Assembly: GCA_963978905.1 (NCBI GenBank)
Contig: OZ022259.1
Span: 32,360,343 to 32,424,342, forward strand
Reading direction: 5' to 3'
Source: Trichostrongylus colubriformis
Lineage: Eukaryota > Nematoda > Chromadorea > Rhabditida > Trichostrongylidae
DNA length: 64,000 nt
Shown: positions 33,796 to 45,221 of the stretch, piece after piece
Position numbering within the stretch: position 1 is the stretch's first letter
Layout of the letters: the number at the start of each line of letters is the position of its first letter
The notes under the pieces: generated by a model
What the model was told of the DNA's origin: nothing
What the model saw: only the letters and a program-made list of their open reading frames with translations
The model's database searches: none
Translations under genes and position numbers: made by a program

Positions 33796-35117
33796 TGTCC
33801 GATCCTGAGAACTATCGGCCGGTAAGCATCACATCATTTTTCTGTAAACTATTCGAGAAAATCCTAAAAGATCATATGAATAAGCATTTAATGGCCAACA
33901 ATATCGTTTCTAAGAATCAACACGGTTTTATCCCAGGTCGTTCTGTCGAAACAAATCTGATAGAATGCGTCAATGACTGGACCCATATTCTGGATAATAA
34001 GGGTTGCTGTGACGTTATCTACTTTGATTTTGCAAAGGCATTTGACAAAGTCCCACACGAAAAACTCATATTCAAACTGGAAGCTCTTGGTTTTCACCCA
34101 GTACTTACCAAATGGATTTCAAACTACCTTAGGGACAGAACCTTCCAGGTTAAGATTGATCAATCATTCTCGGATATTAAAAGAGTAACGAGTGGGGTCC
34201 CTCAAGGGGGTGTGTTATCCCCTGTGCTGTTTAATATTTATACTGCCGAACTTCCCGACATGCTTAGCGAACTAGGCGTTAAGGTGAAAGTTTATGCAGA
34301 TGATGTAAAAATCTATAAATCTATCTCCGGTTACGATGACTCGTCCAAGTTGCAAGAAGGCATTGACTTGATAGTGAAATGGTCTAAGCAGTGGCAGCTG
34401 CCAATTGCCCCTCAGAAGACCGTTTACATGCAACTAAGTTCAAGAACTTCGTCCTGTGTACGATCCTATACAGTCAATGGTATCACATTATCTGCTGTTG
34501 AATCTGTCAGGGACCTAGGCTTTCACTATGATAACAAACTGAACTTTTCCGAGCACATTCGGAGGAAGGTGAACATGGCCCAGCTTCGAACTTATCAAAT
34601 ATTTAAAGGTTTAAACATAGCGAATGAAAAAGCATTACTTCTAGCATATAAAGCTTATGTACGACCACTGGTTGAATCCAGCACCACGGTTTTTAATCCT
34701 TTGAGTAAAAGGCATATTTACGCACTAGAAAGGGTTCAGAATAATTTTACTCGTAAACTGCTCATTCGGGTTAACGGCTATTCGTACTCAAAAATACCTA
34801 GTGTTGCTACACGTAATAAACACTTTGGACTGCAGTCTTTGCAAGTAAGGCGCAAAATTTTTGACTTATGCTTGGTACATAAATTGATAAGGGGCGCGTG
34901 TGGGCCTGGTTCATCCAGCTTGTTCAAAATGTCTCTTTCTAAGACTAGAGGAGGATCCATGAAAATTTCCTTGGATCGTCCTAAATCTAGCCTACGGTCC
35001 AATAGTTTCACTTTTAGAGCGGGTAACGAATATTTGAAGCTGTCCAAAAGCATACCACCCACTCTTTCGCAGACTCAATTCAAACGATATGTTGTGAACA
35101 AACTACAGGAGAAGTAG
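33795..35117 (+). CDS. reverse transcriptase domain of CR1-like element
   Basis: An uninterrupted 440-codon frame carries the RT. ENYRPVSI (residues 5-12) is the N-terminal RT motif. YFDFAKAFDKVPH (76-88) carries the first catalytic Asp, SGVPQGGVLSP (133-143) is the next box, and YADD (167-170) is the active site. RDLGFHYD and the C-terminal RVQNNFTRKLL segment are typical of nematode and insect CR1/Jockey RTs. In the live element it would copy the element RNA onto nicked DNA. The frame starts from an upstream lesion, not an ATG, so it is a fragment of a longer dead polyprotein and not a gene with its own start. Confidence 0.85.
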   Translation: MSDPENYRPVSITSFFCKLFEKILKDHMNKHLMANNIVSKNQHGFIPGRSVETNLIECVNDWTHILDNKGCCDVIYFDFAKAFDKVPHEKLIFKLEALGFHPVLTKWISNYLRDRTFQVKIDQSFSDIKRVTSGVPQGGVLSPVLFNIYTAELPDMLSELGVKVKVYADDVKIYKSISGYDDSSKLQEGIDLIVKWSKQWQLPIAPQKTVYMQLSSRTSSCVRSYTVNGITLSAVESVRDLGFHYDNKLNFSEHIRRKVNMAQLRTYQIFKGLNIANEKALLLAYKAYVRPLVESSTTVFNPLSKRHIYALERVQNNFTRKLLIRVNGYSYSKIPSVATRNKHFGLQSLQVRRKIFDLCLVHKLIRGACGPGSSSLFKMSLSKTRGGSMKISLDRPKSSLRSNSFTFRAGNEYLKLSKSIPPTLSQTQFKRYVVNKLQEK

Positions 35118-35894
35118 AAGTCCTAATTCTCCAGATGATTGAACGTTGTTAGTCATTTTCACTGTTTTGTATTTTCCTGTTAATGTGCTGTCGATTTCTA
35201 TATTGCTGTTTTTTTTTTGTGACTTTCTCACGTATGCCTTATGCAGACGTAATAAACATAAACATAAACACACGTATCGATCGACAGTACGTCGCCGAAC
35301 AGGTCAATGGACGAAGTAAATCGTATCACCAAGCATCTTATTCTTTTTGCCTATAGCCCATATGCTCGATCGAATACCCAACGAATTGAAGCATACCTGG
35401 TTCACTATACTGCCGTTTATTAGGCTCTAGGCAAACTACTGTAGAGAGTGGATAGGATGAAGGTAGTTAACGAGCAGCAGCTCAAAGACCACAAATGAAT
35501 TTGAATCAGAGCACAAAACTGCGTTCGAGTCAAAGGAATAGGTCAGTAGGAGTTAAGTAAACAGGTCATCCACGGAACCATAATGGGCTATAGTCGGCCT
35601 ACTGAGTGGGTAAAGGTGAAGTAGGTAGTGAGTAGGTAAAGTATAAAGCTTCCACTCAAATGTGAGCATAACGGGCGTAAACGGCGCAATCGACCGAGCT
35701 ATACATCACTCAGTCCGTGACATGTAGGGATTACGGGCTACTAAGCCTCTGAGGGTATTTTTTCATTGCACACTTCGAAGCACTACACTCTATGCTATCT
35801 CCGAAGCGCACTCACTGTCGATTAATCGCTTCAAAGTTTCTCTATAAAGACGCGGAGCAAGACGACGGCAGGCAAAAAGGAGGTCCTACATTGA

Positions 35895-36245
35895 AGACAC
35901 CGGAAGGGGTCATCAGGCAATCTGTAGTTAATGAAACCAGGAGTGCACGGCAGTGTAATAGTAGAGAAGGAGCAGAATGAAACGACGAAAAAACGAGGGA
36001 GAGGAAGTGAAGACCGCGCATTTCTTTCTAGTGCCCATCTGCCGGGCGGGAGGCTGAATCAGCTGGCAGCGAAGGTTGTCCCGCCTTCGTCGGCAACTCG
36101 CCCGGCTGCAGAACTGCAGGACGACACGCCGCACTACGGCCCGTGATAAGACCCAAGCCGCGCTTTTTCACTGCGAGTTTCGCCGCACATAACCTCTTTT
36201 GAAGTAGAAGGTATGTTTTCAGAGAACATGTAAGCACACTTCTCA
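35895..36245 (+). repeat. dispersed repeat family 1, copy C
   Basis: Contains ACACCGGAAGGGGTCATCAG, TGTAATAGTAGAGAAGGAGC, TTGTCCCGCCTTCGTCGGCA and TTTTCAGAGAACATG. It is the best match to copies B (inverted) and E. Confidence 0.6.
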
Positions 36246-36249
36246 GTTT

Positions 36250-38605
36250 TTTTTCTTCAAGTCTTCACTAAAGGTGCAACGAGGGGTAAATTGCCTGGTT
36301 ACCAGTAATGAAAGGTTGTAGAATGCTAAGTGGTACGACAGCGAGCAATAAACGAAATAAAATCGCCGCTAGCCAGAAAATGGGTCTTCCTATTCCTTCG
36401 GTGGTTTCGGACGCGGATATGTTTTCAGGCGTGCCCTGCCGCTGACGTATCCCTCAATGTGGGGAATCTGCGATGTGTGGCGTTTCGGGATAACACGTAA
36501 CGCGCTTTCTTGTGGGAGGTGCAAGTAGTCAAGCTGTGGAATGCTTTGTTGCGTGGTATAGTGAACAGTACAGTCAAAAATTTTAAATTTGAAAGTGGAA
36601 CCAAACACACTTCGATAAGAAGGAAGGAACAATTCTATGAAGTGGCGCATTTTGCCTAATAAATAGCTAGGTTACGCTACACAGCGCAGGAAGCTGTACT
36701 ACGCAGCTCATCAGAGGAGGCGCATGAAATCTGTCTGCTTCAGGAAATGGCTTGCTTAAATGGAAGCGCCGTGAGATGGAATGCGATTGTTTTGCTTGTT
36801 CTTCGGAGCCAAACCCAATTGAAGACGGCTAGCGCTGGCCGAGGTTAACCAGTGCTTAAGTGGTCCAGTTCCTGATATTCTTGATTCTGGAACTGCATTC
36901 TCAACCAATTATCAACATAAAAAGATCAGACAGCGTTAATTGACTTTTTAGGGTGCGCCATGCATTATGCTTCTATCCAAAGTCGTAAGCGCATAAATGG
37001 GAATAGGCCTATACTTTTCCGTTGATATTGAAGAAAACAACAAGAAAAAAAATGATAGGAATTATGGATACACTGACCCAGGTGACATGTGAGGCTCGCT
37101 GGTCATTCATTTGGGCATCCATCCAGGGTTCAAGACCTGGACCATGCTATGACGAGGATGCGTGTCGTGAAAACGCTATGAGAGAGCCCTAACACTGTTA
37201 CGTGGCGATTAGCCAAAAATGATCTTATAGAGGAAAGGAAAAGTTGGCGGCCGTAATGGCAACGATTCCCACAGACAATGTGTCTTGATGGGGAGTGAAT
37301 CCGGAAAGCCATTAGGAAATGTTCTGCAAAAGTCACACGCTTCTGTTTATGGGAGACGATCCGTGCCTCCATTAGCGGCTATATCGTCCGATTATGGCCT
37401 GCGAAAATAACCCTTCTAAGAAAGAATGTTTTTGGTGATTTTCAATAAATTATGAGAGAAAGGGGAAATGGGAATTCTTAAATAGGAAGACGTTGTTGAA
37501 ATGGTACAATCTATAGCGCAGACCGGACGGAGTCGCCAAGATTTCTTTCATGTAAAAGCTCACGACGACAAGAAGGTATTCGATAGTCAAGAGGGGTGTA
37601 TATGAAACTATTCAGAGCTACTACAAAAATGCCCATTTATGGGCAAAAGCTTCGGGGTCGGGTTCAGCATCCTCGTAGTAGCTTTCACATCGCGGGCTGC
37701 TGCGATAATCAGCAGTTATCCAAAATCAAAAATATCAAAATCAGTAACTATTCTAAGCAACTTTTGTGAGACAAATTTATCAGTCAGCGACTTTCACGGA
37801 GGACCTTGCTCTAGAAAAGCTACATAAGTACGATAGGGTAGGATATATGACCCTTACCTTTTCACAGTTTTACTTCCTGAGGTCATTATCGGCTTTCCCA
37901 AAATGAGACACCTATTCATCAACTTGCCAAATACAGCTCCCTGTTGCAGATTGCATGACTAATGCTAGTCCCTAGAGAAATCTGCGACTTTTCGTGTGAG
38001 CCGTCATATTTCCCGGTGCTTGTATTAGCACGTTGACGACTGTGTGACACGACTCGTGTCACAGCTACCTACACAGTTTGCTTTCAAATTCTTGAGCGAG
38101 CTCTTATATATTATATACCCACTATACATACACAGTGTTGGTAAGCGCGTTGTTCATGAAATAGTTCTTAGCTGCTGAGTTATGTATCGAATATATTGGT
38201 GGGTAATTAGAACTAAGCGATATTGAAACAATTAATGCACAGATAGTGCTGGCGTTGTGTTCTTATCAAACTTCAGGAGTATTCTTTGGAATGTAATCAT
38301 TTAGTTTGATATTAATACGCGGAATGGCCATTACGACTCAAAATATTCAAATGCAATTGGGAAAAAACGATTTGTTCTACTCGCATGGTGTCACATCTCA
38401 GCGCAATACGGTCCATGTATCTCAGCTATGAATCATTACACGGTATAAACTAAAAAAAATGACAAGCGAAAAATTTCCTGAGAGTGTATTATTAAAGCTG
38501 CATCACACCGTGTCGTGAGCATAGGAAGAAAGCGCGCGGTCCCAAGCGCCAGGCAAGTATATGTAAACGGTGGGGTGGTTAACGTGTTAAAATAGGGAGC
38601 GGAAA
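36250..38605. other. no gene seen
   Basis: Noncoding, with scattered short frames on both strands. A 21-bp palindrome TGTGACACGACTCGTGTCAC (38043-38063) is the only structure noticed. Confidence 0.45.
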
Positions 38606-38609
38606 TAAT

Positions 38610-38880
38610 GTAGTGACAGGTAGCGCACACTCCCCTCCCACGTTCATAGTGAGGTGATTAATTCTTGCATCAGCGCCCACCCAGGCTAACCAAGTTTTAC
38701 ATGCCCGCGAGGTAGGTAAACTTGTACCAAACTCGTCCGGGAGGATAAAAACACTGACTTGTACAAGGCTGCGCCGTCTACTCATTTTATAGGTGAAATC
38801 GCATTCACCTGCCATCACAATTCTGAATAGAACTAGAATGAGCGGCGTATCCCAATAAGGAATGACTGACGCTAGAAACA
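38610..38880 (+). repeat. dispersed repeat family 3, copy 2
   Basis: Shares CACTGACTTGT, ATAGGTGAAATCGCATTCACC and CACAATTCTG with 27570-27815, and GCATCARCGCYYRYCCAGG with 61395-61680. Confidence 0.55.
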
Positions 38881-38884
38881 TTAT

Positions 38885-40848
38885 TTATTACAGTGTTGGA
38901 GAATGGACAATCTGCTGATGAGTGTAAGCTGTACCATGCCATCCTATGAAGACGGTACAGCGCACTCAATACCACTCAGTACCTCATTGATATGACAATC
39001 CATTCCATTAAAGCATTTTCTTTACGTAATAACCTAAAGAACTGAGACCCAAGCAGCTACAACAGTAAATTATGAGGTCCATTCATGGGGGAAGAGGGAA
39101 CAGCGGAAGCCATGTGTTGATAGCCCTTCGACAAGCCGTCGAACCACCTTCGGCAGACGTCGAGAAGAAGCCTTTGGTCATTAGCGTAAACGGATTAGCG
39201 ACGCTGCACACAATCTTCACGACCACCACGTGTAGAATTTCGTCTCCAATCTGGTTGGTGTTTTCAATTCAACGGAGATGGCCTACGTGGAAAGAAAATG
39301 TTCCATGAGGCGGCTACTAGACAGAAAAGTATCCTCTAAGTTCTGCTGAAAGCTATAATATATCATAATTAAGAGCAGTGCAAGTATTATACGGAAAAGT
39401 GCTTGAAGTAAAGAAAGAATAAAAAATCGCTTTTTCGCTTCGCGTTGAATTCTGAGTTGACGCGTAGAAGAAGGCTTGAATTTGATTTATGGGTTTTTTC
39501 GTGCTCTATATTGGATCCCTTGGGGCTATACTGACAATAAATCAAATCTACGCTATGCCATGAATCACCAGGGTCAAAAGGTAAATCTATTATATGAATT
39601 ATTTCAAGATCAATGAGAGGGGTTGGATGTCATTAGATAAAAGATTCTCCTCATCAAGCTGTCAATTATAGACTACAAAGAGACGGAGCAAGAGGAAAGT
39701 ATGTTCAAGAGGATAATCAGCTTTCGAATGAGAGCCTTTACTTCGCATAGTAAGAAAATCTGGAATGAGCATAATTTTTGAAAAAGTAGTCTGTCCTGTG
39801 GTTCAGCCAGTTTTCCCAATTGAATGTTTCCCAGGGGATACCACAAGAAATTCTTGTTTTGGTTGACCCCAAGAATTTATGTCGCATTTGTTTACTGTGT
39901 TTCATGTGCAAAGTTTCACGTAAAGAAAGTCAGTATCGGGCAAAGACACAGTGAAAAAGTCTTCTCAAAATCCGTTTACGTGGGTAGCGTGAGTCAGCGA
40001 TGGTTTTGGAGCATAGCTGCGGAGCAGTGTAAAAAGCAAATCAAGTTCTGGTGTCAGTCCTGAATAGAGTACGTTCGCGACAAATGTTGAGATGTTGATC
40101 GGCTTGAATTTGAACGGTTTGCAATTTTTCCAAATTCTCTTTCTAATCGAAGTAATGATTCTCCTTTTTGTGCTTTTGAAGAAGTCAGTCAGAGTCACCC
40201 TTCCTCTGCTTGGTTTGAGGAGGAGCAGAGTCGCGGAGGTTCCGTGCACGAATCCTTTAATAATACATCCTACGACAAGTTTACGGACTATCCACATCTA
40301 CATATAAGGTGAGTCACACAGCATCAGCAATTGTGCCCCGCTTTTCCCATTCGAACGTTCGTAGGAAGGGCGTTAGATACTATTTCTGGGTAATACCTAT
40401 CCAATAATATACTTGCCATCTACGGAATTGTGCATTTCTGACTTTGGCCTCCTCTCGGGTCGTCGTTCCCAGCCGCTCCCCAATCACAAAACCGGCGTAA
40501 GTAAATGAATATAGAAGAAAATCATAGAGAATTCCCAGAATTAAAAAGCGCTACTGCTAAAGATACACAGTAGATGAGAAGCGATGTGTAGTGCAATCTT
40601 TTGGGTGGATTTCATGGTTCACCGAAAATGTCAACAGGAGTGGGAGGTAGTGTATAACTCAACATCAGCAAAAAAAATCAAACAAAAATTGTCAGAAATC
40701 TCAATCAAGAACCAATTTCATAGAGCTACATAATTTTTTATCAGTGCGTCGTACACCTCACTCAGTCAAAAATCATCCAAAACTATTCATTTTAAGCGTT
40801 CGGCAACAAACTTCCAAAATAAACAAAAAATGATAATAACTTCATGTA
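38885..40848. other. no gene seen
   Basis: AT-rich noncoding sequence. A GCAAAGTTTCACGTAAA stretch at about 39908 resembles stretches at 17281 and 23690 and may be a remnant of another repeat. Confidence 0.4.
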
Positions 40849-40849
40849 A

Positions 40850-41136
40850 TAGGCAGTCCAAGAAGTAACGAGAGAAGTGTCATAGTACAGTGCTTCATCG
40901 ATAACCTTTTTACAAATTAATACGTCTCACATAATATTCGCCACTGTGTTCACATATTGTCATCTTTTGGGCAGAAATCTGATTCCACTCGCGAAAAACC
41001 CTGGAAACTCAAAAAGTTGTTGACGGCTGTTTAGATGTCTTTTCCATTAGTGATTTTTTTTCGGCAGAAGAGGATTGAAGAGAACAAAAAATGTCAAAGA
41101 CTGTTGGTGCGGGATCTGGCGGATAAGGTGGATGGG
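40850..41136 (-). pseudogene. mariner transposase C-terminal tail and end
   Basis: The minus strand from 41136 reads HPPYPPDPAPTVFDIF (the third catalytic Asp of the usual DLAPSDY/TDY is replaced), then a tail with SSSAEKKSL and ICEHSGEYYVRR in broken frames. It ends near an outer sequence CAGTCCAAGAAGTAACGAG, which looks like a mariner terminus. The rest of the transposase is missing. It is a different family from the elements at 5 and 45 kb. Confidence 0.55.
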
Positions 41137-42041
41137 TAGAAGTTTCATCTCCAATTCTTTTAGCTTATTCCGAGTCTTTTTCGACGTGTGTGGCTCAGGG
41201 TTGTACATGAAAGGTAGTTATCGCCTCTCCTCCAAGGCGACTACTCCAAACTTGAGCTACATTTTCCAGCTGAATACAGGATCTTTCGAAGTCTACTATG
41301 GAGCCTGTTGGAACCAGTTACCAAAACACCGGACCATTATTATCGCACCGAAATGAGAGCGACTCCTACTTCTCTTCTCATCCATCTCCGTCAGGATGTG
41401 GAGAGGAAGACAGTATGGGCCACATGACCCCGGTGGCATATATATATGGGTCATGATAACTAAGCTCCAGAGTTATGTCCTCTCATGACTTCGACTCCTG
41501 AGAAATATTAGGTAGTCTAAAAAGTCTTTTCGTATTTTTAAATACCGCTTTTTCCCTCAAAACTACTTTCCACAAAATTTCTTCTGTACATATATATGTA
41601 GTACAAGTCCACACGCATCTATAGGTATTGTTGTCTTCCATCTCTCGGATAACCCTTTTCGGCAAAATAAAAATATCAAAAGTCACTTCATTTTCAATTC
41701 CAATTTTTTTTCTTTGAATGGCGTTAGACAGGGAAAGGAAATTTTTTAAAAGAAAAAAATTCAAAAAATTTTTTACCACTAGTGAAAAAACGACTCGCCA
41801 AAAAATTTTCGAGCTTGGATAAAAATTGCCGCCCCATCCACCTTATAGCCCTGATCTTGCTCCATCGGATTATCACTTTTTCCTTTCCCTGTCTAACGCC
41901 ATTCGAAGATAAATCTTTTTTATAATTTTTGTATTGAAAATGAGGTTGACCGTTGATAGGTTTATTTTGCCGAAAAGGGTTATCCGGGAGATGGAAGACA
42001 ATAATACCTATAGATGCGTGTGGACTTGTACCACATGTGTA

Positions 42042-43322
42042 CAGGGTGCGCCATAATTATAGCGAATCGAAATCGAAGTCGCATAGCATGACAATTAAAG
42101 CATTTGGAAAAACCGAAACCTCCATAACATTTATTGGTCTGCTACTAAGTGAAAAATGAATTATACTTCGAACATATCACCGTTGACTTCAACGCAGGCC
42201 TCGAGACGTTTTGGAAACGCATCGACGGTGGCACGCAAGTAGGTGGTGTCAAGATCGTCCCATGCTTTCAGGAGGGTTTTCTTCAACGAATCGAGGGAGC
42301 GATGTGGTTTCGAACATGCTTTGGCTTCCAAGATAGACCACACGCTATAATCCATGGGATTTAAATCAGGAGAATTGGGTGGCCACTCGTCGAAGGCGAT
42401 GAAGTCTGGGAAGCTGACCTCGCACCAGTCCTGCACGATTTTCGCCTTGTGGGCAGGAGCCCCATCTTGCTGGAACGTCCATGGGCTACTCCCAAAATGA
42501 CTGTTAGCCCAGGGGAGCAATTCCTTCTTCAGCAGGTCCAGGTAGTTTCGGCTGTTGATTTTTATTCCTTCTGGAACGAACCACAGTGGGGTCTTCCCAT
42601 CAGATGTGATACCAGCAAAAACCATGACTGAAGCAGGATGAGAACACCGGCTCACGGTAGCATGCGGGTTCGAAACGCCATAAACACGATCGTTCTGCTT
42701 GTTGACAGCTTGCTCAACTGTAAACAGCTTCTCATCTGTGAACAGGATCGAGCGGTGTCGTTGGTCTCCAAATCTTCTGAGCAACAGTTTCGACCTCTCC
42801 TTCCTGTTGATTTTCTGACGATCAGTGAGCTTTTGGCATTTATTCTTTTTGAATGCCTTCAGTCCGAGACTTCGAACCATTCTCCTTAGGGTAGTCTCCT
42901 TTATCTTCAGTTCTCGCGACATTTGGCGAACCGACCTCTCGGGATTACGGCGAAATCTTTCACGTACCTTCTTGAGATTCCTCTCCGTAGAAATGGAGAC
43001 GGGTCTTCCAGGTCTAAAACGGTCGTCTTCAGTTCCTAGATCTTCATATCGTTTTATGGTCCTGTAGACAACGCTGATGTGAACTCCAAGACGGCGGTGG
43101 ATCTTGCGTGCCGAAACTCCTCGGAGGTGAAGCTCGATTATGGACATTCGGTGGCAGGAACTCTTAACCATTCTAGAAGGGATTTGAATGAATAGTGGTA
43201 TGATTTTGTTATGATCATTGTAACGCTATGAAAACATAAAATGCCCAGAAAAAAGTAACGGGTTTGAATAAGGGGTCAAATCTCTTGCGCGCGCACATTC
43301 GCTATAATTATGGCGCACCCTG
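42042..43322 (-). mobile_element. DD37D (maT-like) Tc1/mariner transposon, apparently intact
   Basis: Ends CAGGGTGCGCCATAATTATA (26-bp inverted repeats, no mismatches seen) are flanked by TA (42040-42041 and 43323-43324). Length is 1281 bp. It carries one full transposase gene and inserted into the palindromic MITE. Perfect ends plus an open gene make it the youngest and most plausibly active element in the window. Confidence 0.9.
42161..43171 (-). CDS. DD37D transposase, intact 336 residues
   Basis: This enzyme binds the terminal repeats and performs cut-and-paste transposition in the nucleus. Residues 10-45 form the first helix-turn-helix (ELHLRGVSARKIHRRLG). RPGRP at 53-57 is the GRPR-type minor-groove hook. 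A second helix-turn-helix spans about 65-110. The catalytic residues are Asp146 (LFTDEKLF), Asp236 (QQDGAPAH) and Asp274 (NPMDYSVW), with 37 residues between the last two. DD37D is the maT signature and differs from DD34D mariner and DD34E Tc1. PNSPDLNP precedes the last Asp as usual. Basic stretches near 105-125 could act as nuclear localisation signals. The start is the ATG at 43171. No stop, frameshift or missing key residue is seen. Confidence 0.92.
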   Translation of the reverse strand: MVKSSCHRMSIIELHLRGVSARKIHRRLGVHISVVYRTIKRYEDLGTEDDRFRPGRPVSISTERNLKKVRERFRRNPERSVRQMSRELKIKETTLRRMVRSLGLKAFKKNKCQKLTDRQKINRKERSKLLLRRFGDQRHRSILFTDEKLFTVEQAVNKQNDRVYGVSNPHATVSRCSHPASVMVFAGITSDGKTPLWFVPEGIKINSRNYLDLLKKELLPWANSHFGSSPWTFQQDGAPAHKAKIVQDWCEVSFPDFIAFDEWPPNSPDLNPMDYSVWSILEAKACSKPHRSLDSLKKTLLKAWDDLDTTYLRATVDAFPKRLEACVEVNGDMFEV

Positions 43323-44089
43323 TATGTACAGAGGAGATTGCTGGAAAGCAGTTTGGAGGGAGAAAGCGGTATTTGAAAATACGAAAAAACTTTTTAGACT
43401 ACCCAATATATGCTGCTGAATCTCACCACTGCATTTGTCACATTACTTGCTGAACAACCTAATAATTGGACTAAGACGATAGCCGCTCTCACCATCGGTT
43501 GAATGTGATCTTTTAAAAGTAGCAGCGAATGTTAAGGTAAGGGTGGCCTAGCTAAAATTAAGGAAGTAAGCTTATTCAGGCTTCCATCCTTCATTCGAAG
43601 GATCAGAGCGTCAATTTGTCGAAAAAAGTGAAATAACGAGACGACATGAGCTCGGAATAAATCTTCTATCGTGAAAGCAATCGAACGCGCCTTAAAGTGC
43701 TGTCCCATAGAGTGTCGATACTAAAACGATCAGCGCGAACAGACAATGTTTTGACTAGAGCATTATAAATGTGATTAAAAACCCCGAGCGTGGTTTTGGA
43801 GGGAAAAAGGCTCCACGAAGGACAAAAAGCTGCTAAAGTTGGGCGAAACGTGATGTGGAGACTGTGAGCTGCACTCCTAATACTTGCGACAGTTTGAAGC
43901 AATGACCTTTTGGACATCAAACATACACGAGAAGGTCGCATAAAAAAGTTCGGCTTGACAAGGACTCAAACAATCGCAGGGACCTCCTATAAGCTAACAT
44001 TTGTATCACTAGACGCGGTTGATGTGATAGGCCATACTCCTGAAGAGACCATTCAAGCCTTCCGTCATATAGATGCGTGTGCGTGACGA

Positions 44090-44445
44090 AGCCGCCCGAA
44101 GAACCATAGGGGGTAATGTCCGCAGATTGAGGAATAGCTTTGGAATATGAAAGTGGAGGTGATCGGTAGTGTGACAGTAGAGAAAGAACGGAAAGGAACG
44201 GAGAAGAAGTAGAAATAGGAGCCCTTACTTTCATTTCCTCCCCCCCCCCTTGCATCCCAAGCTGCAAAGGATTAATGCAGACGGGTGAAGGTCCAAATCA
44301 GCCACCCATAAGCGTTGCCCAGCACGCGCAGAAATTATGAGTGTGTTACAGTGCGAAATGACGCGTGGGAGATCGCGACGAAGGTCATAAGGTTGGCTTT
44401 TCCGCTGGGAGTTTCGTCATCTCTTTTGGATTGAACTGATCACAA
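44090..44445 (+). repeat. dispersed repeat family 1, copy D
   Basis: Shares TGACAGTAGAGAAAGAACGG, TTAATGCAGACGGGTGA and GGAGTTTCGTC with other copies. It includes a C10 run at 44240-44249. Confidence 0.5.
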
Positions 44446-44652
44446 ATAAGAAAATATCATGGCAATTTTCGTTTCCTCCTTACCCCTAACGGTGCCTTCA
44501 AATAGAGGATTTGTAAAGAAAGAATATGAAACGATCGATCCGGGAAATAAGACTCTCTTCTAGGCTCAGAGCTTCATCGAAGACGTGCATTTGAGCCCTC
44601 GTCATCATATGTTCTGCCCTCCACAGCTACATCACTTTCGATACACGCGCAC

Positions 44653-44804
44653 ATACAGTCCATTTCGGAGAGCCTGGCAGGGCGTGGCTTACGGACTTGG
44701 ATCAGTGGCTAGAGTGAGAGTACGTGGCAGGAGTGAGAGAGTTTGAGACACTCTCATCCACGTCCGTAGGCCACCCCTGCCAGGCGCTCAGAAATGGACT
44801 GTAC
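44653..44804. repeat. imperfect inverted repeat, MITE-like
   Basis: Arms ACAGTCCATTTCGGAGAGCC (44653-44700) and its inverse (44758-44804) share about 42 of 47 positions. The 55-bp loop is rich in GAGTGAGAG. No target duplication was clear. Confidence 0.75.
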
Positions 44805-45221
44805 ACCCACCCGGGTAAGGAGCTGATAAAGAGTTTAAAAACAAGAATAAATGTGTATGACTGAACGAATAGTATAAAGAACAACAGCGGGTGGCTCATT
44901 CTACGCTCTTTTCAAAAGATCGTTTTTCTAAGGGTCGTACCACCCCGTGAGAAAAACATCATAACTTTCAGTTCTAACGGCTCTCACTCCCTCTATCGGG
45001 TCTTTGACTGCACGATTGACCTTCGGGTCCCATTGTCACTTTTTGAGCCTTCGCTGATACCTTTCTAGGCCTCTAGATAATCGGTCTTGTCAGGAGGCGT
45101 AAGCTCATTGACCAACAGCGTTTTTAGTTTTTAGCGCCCTTTGTGCACAGTACGATGCGCGGAATCGAATTTCGCTGCACCGACTTCCCTCAACTTATAA
45201 TTACAGGCTCAGGATATTATA

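Larger units (their letters stand above)
32483..35271 (+). mobile_element. CR1-like non-LTR retrotransposon, 5'-truncated
   Basis: It encodes an APE-type endonuclease followed by a reverse transcriptase, in the order used by CR1/Jockey-type LINEs. The 5' end begins inside the endonuclease, so the N-terminus and any ORF1 are missing, which is the usual result of incomplete reverse transcription. The 3' end is a short ATAAAC repeat (three units at about 35251-35268) after a T-rich tract. There is no poly(A) and no long terminal repeat. The sequence just upstream (32450-32482) equals part of the mariner MITE. Confidence 0.85.
41508..43406. mobile_element. palindromic mariner-derived MITE, split by a maT-like insertion
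   Basis: Same family as 30402-31080: ends TTAGGTAGTCTAAAAAGTC and inverse, flanked by TA on both sides (41506-41507 and 43407-43408). The unit is cut at 42041 by the 1281-bp element at 42042-43322. Removing that element and one TA restores a sequence collinear with the 30-kb copy across ATGTGTATGTACAGA. Confidence 0.85.

Noticed and set aside
42449..43067. Plus-strand frames over the DD37D transposase
   Set aside because: These are antisense shadows of an intact 336-residue transposase.
44232..44252. C10 run as a regulatory site
   Set aside because: It is a homopolymer inside a dispersed repeat, with no supporting context.
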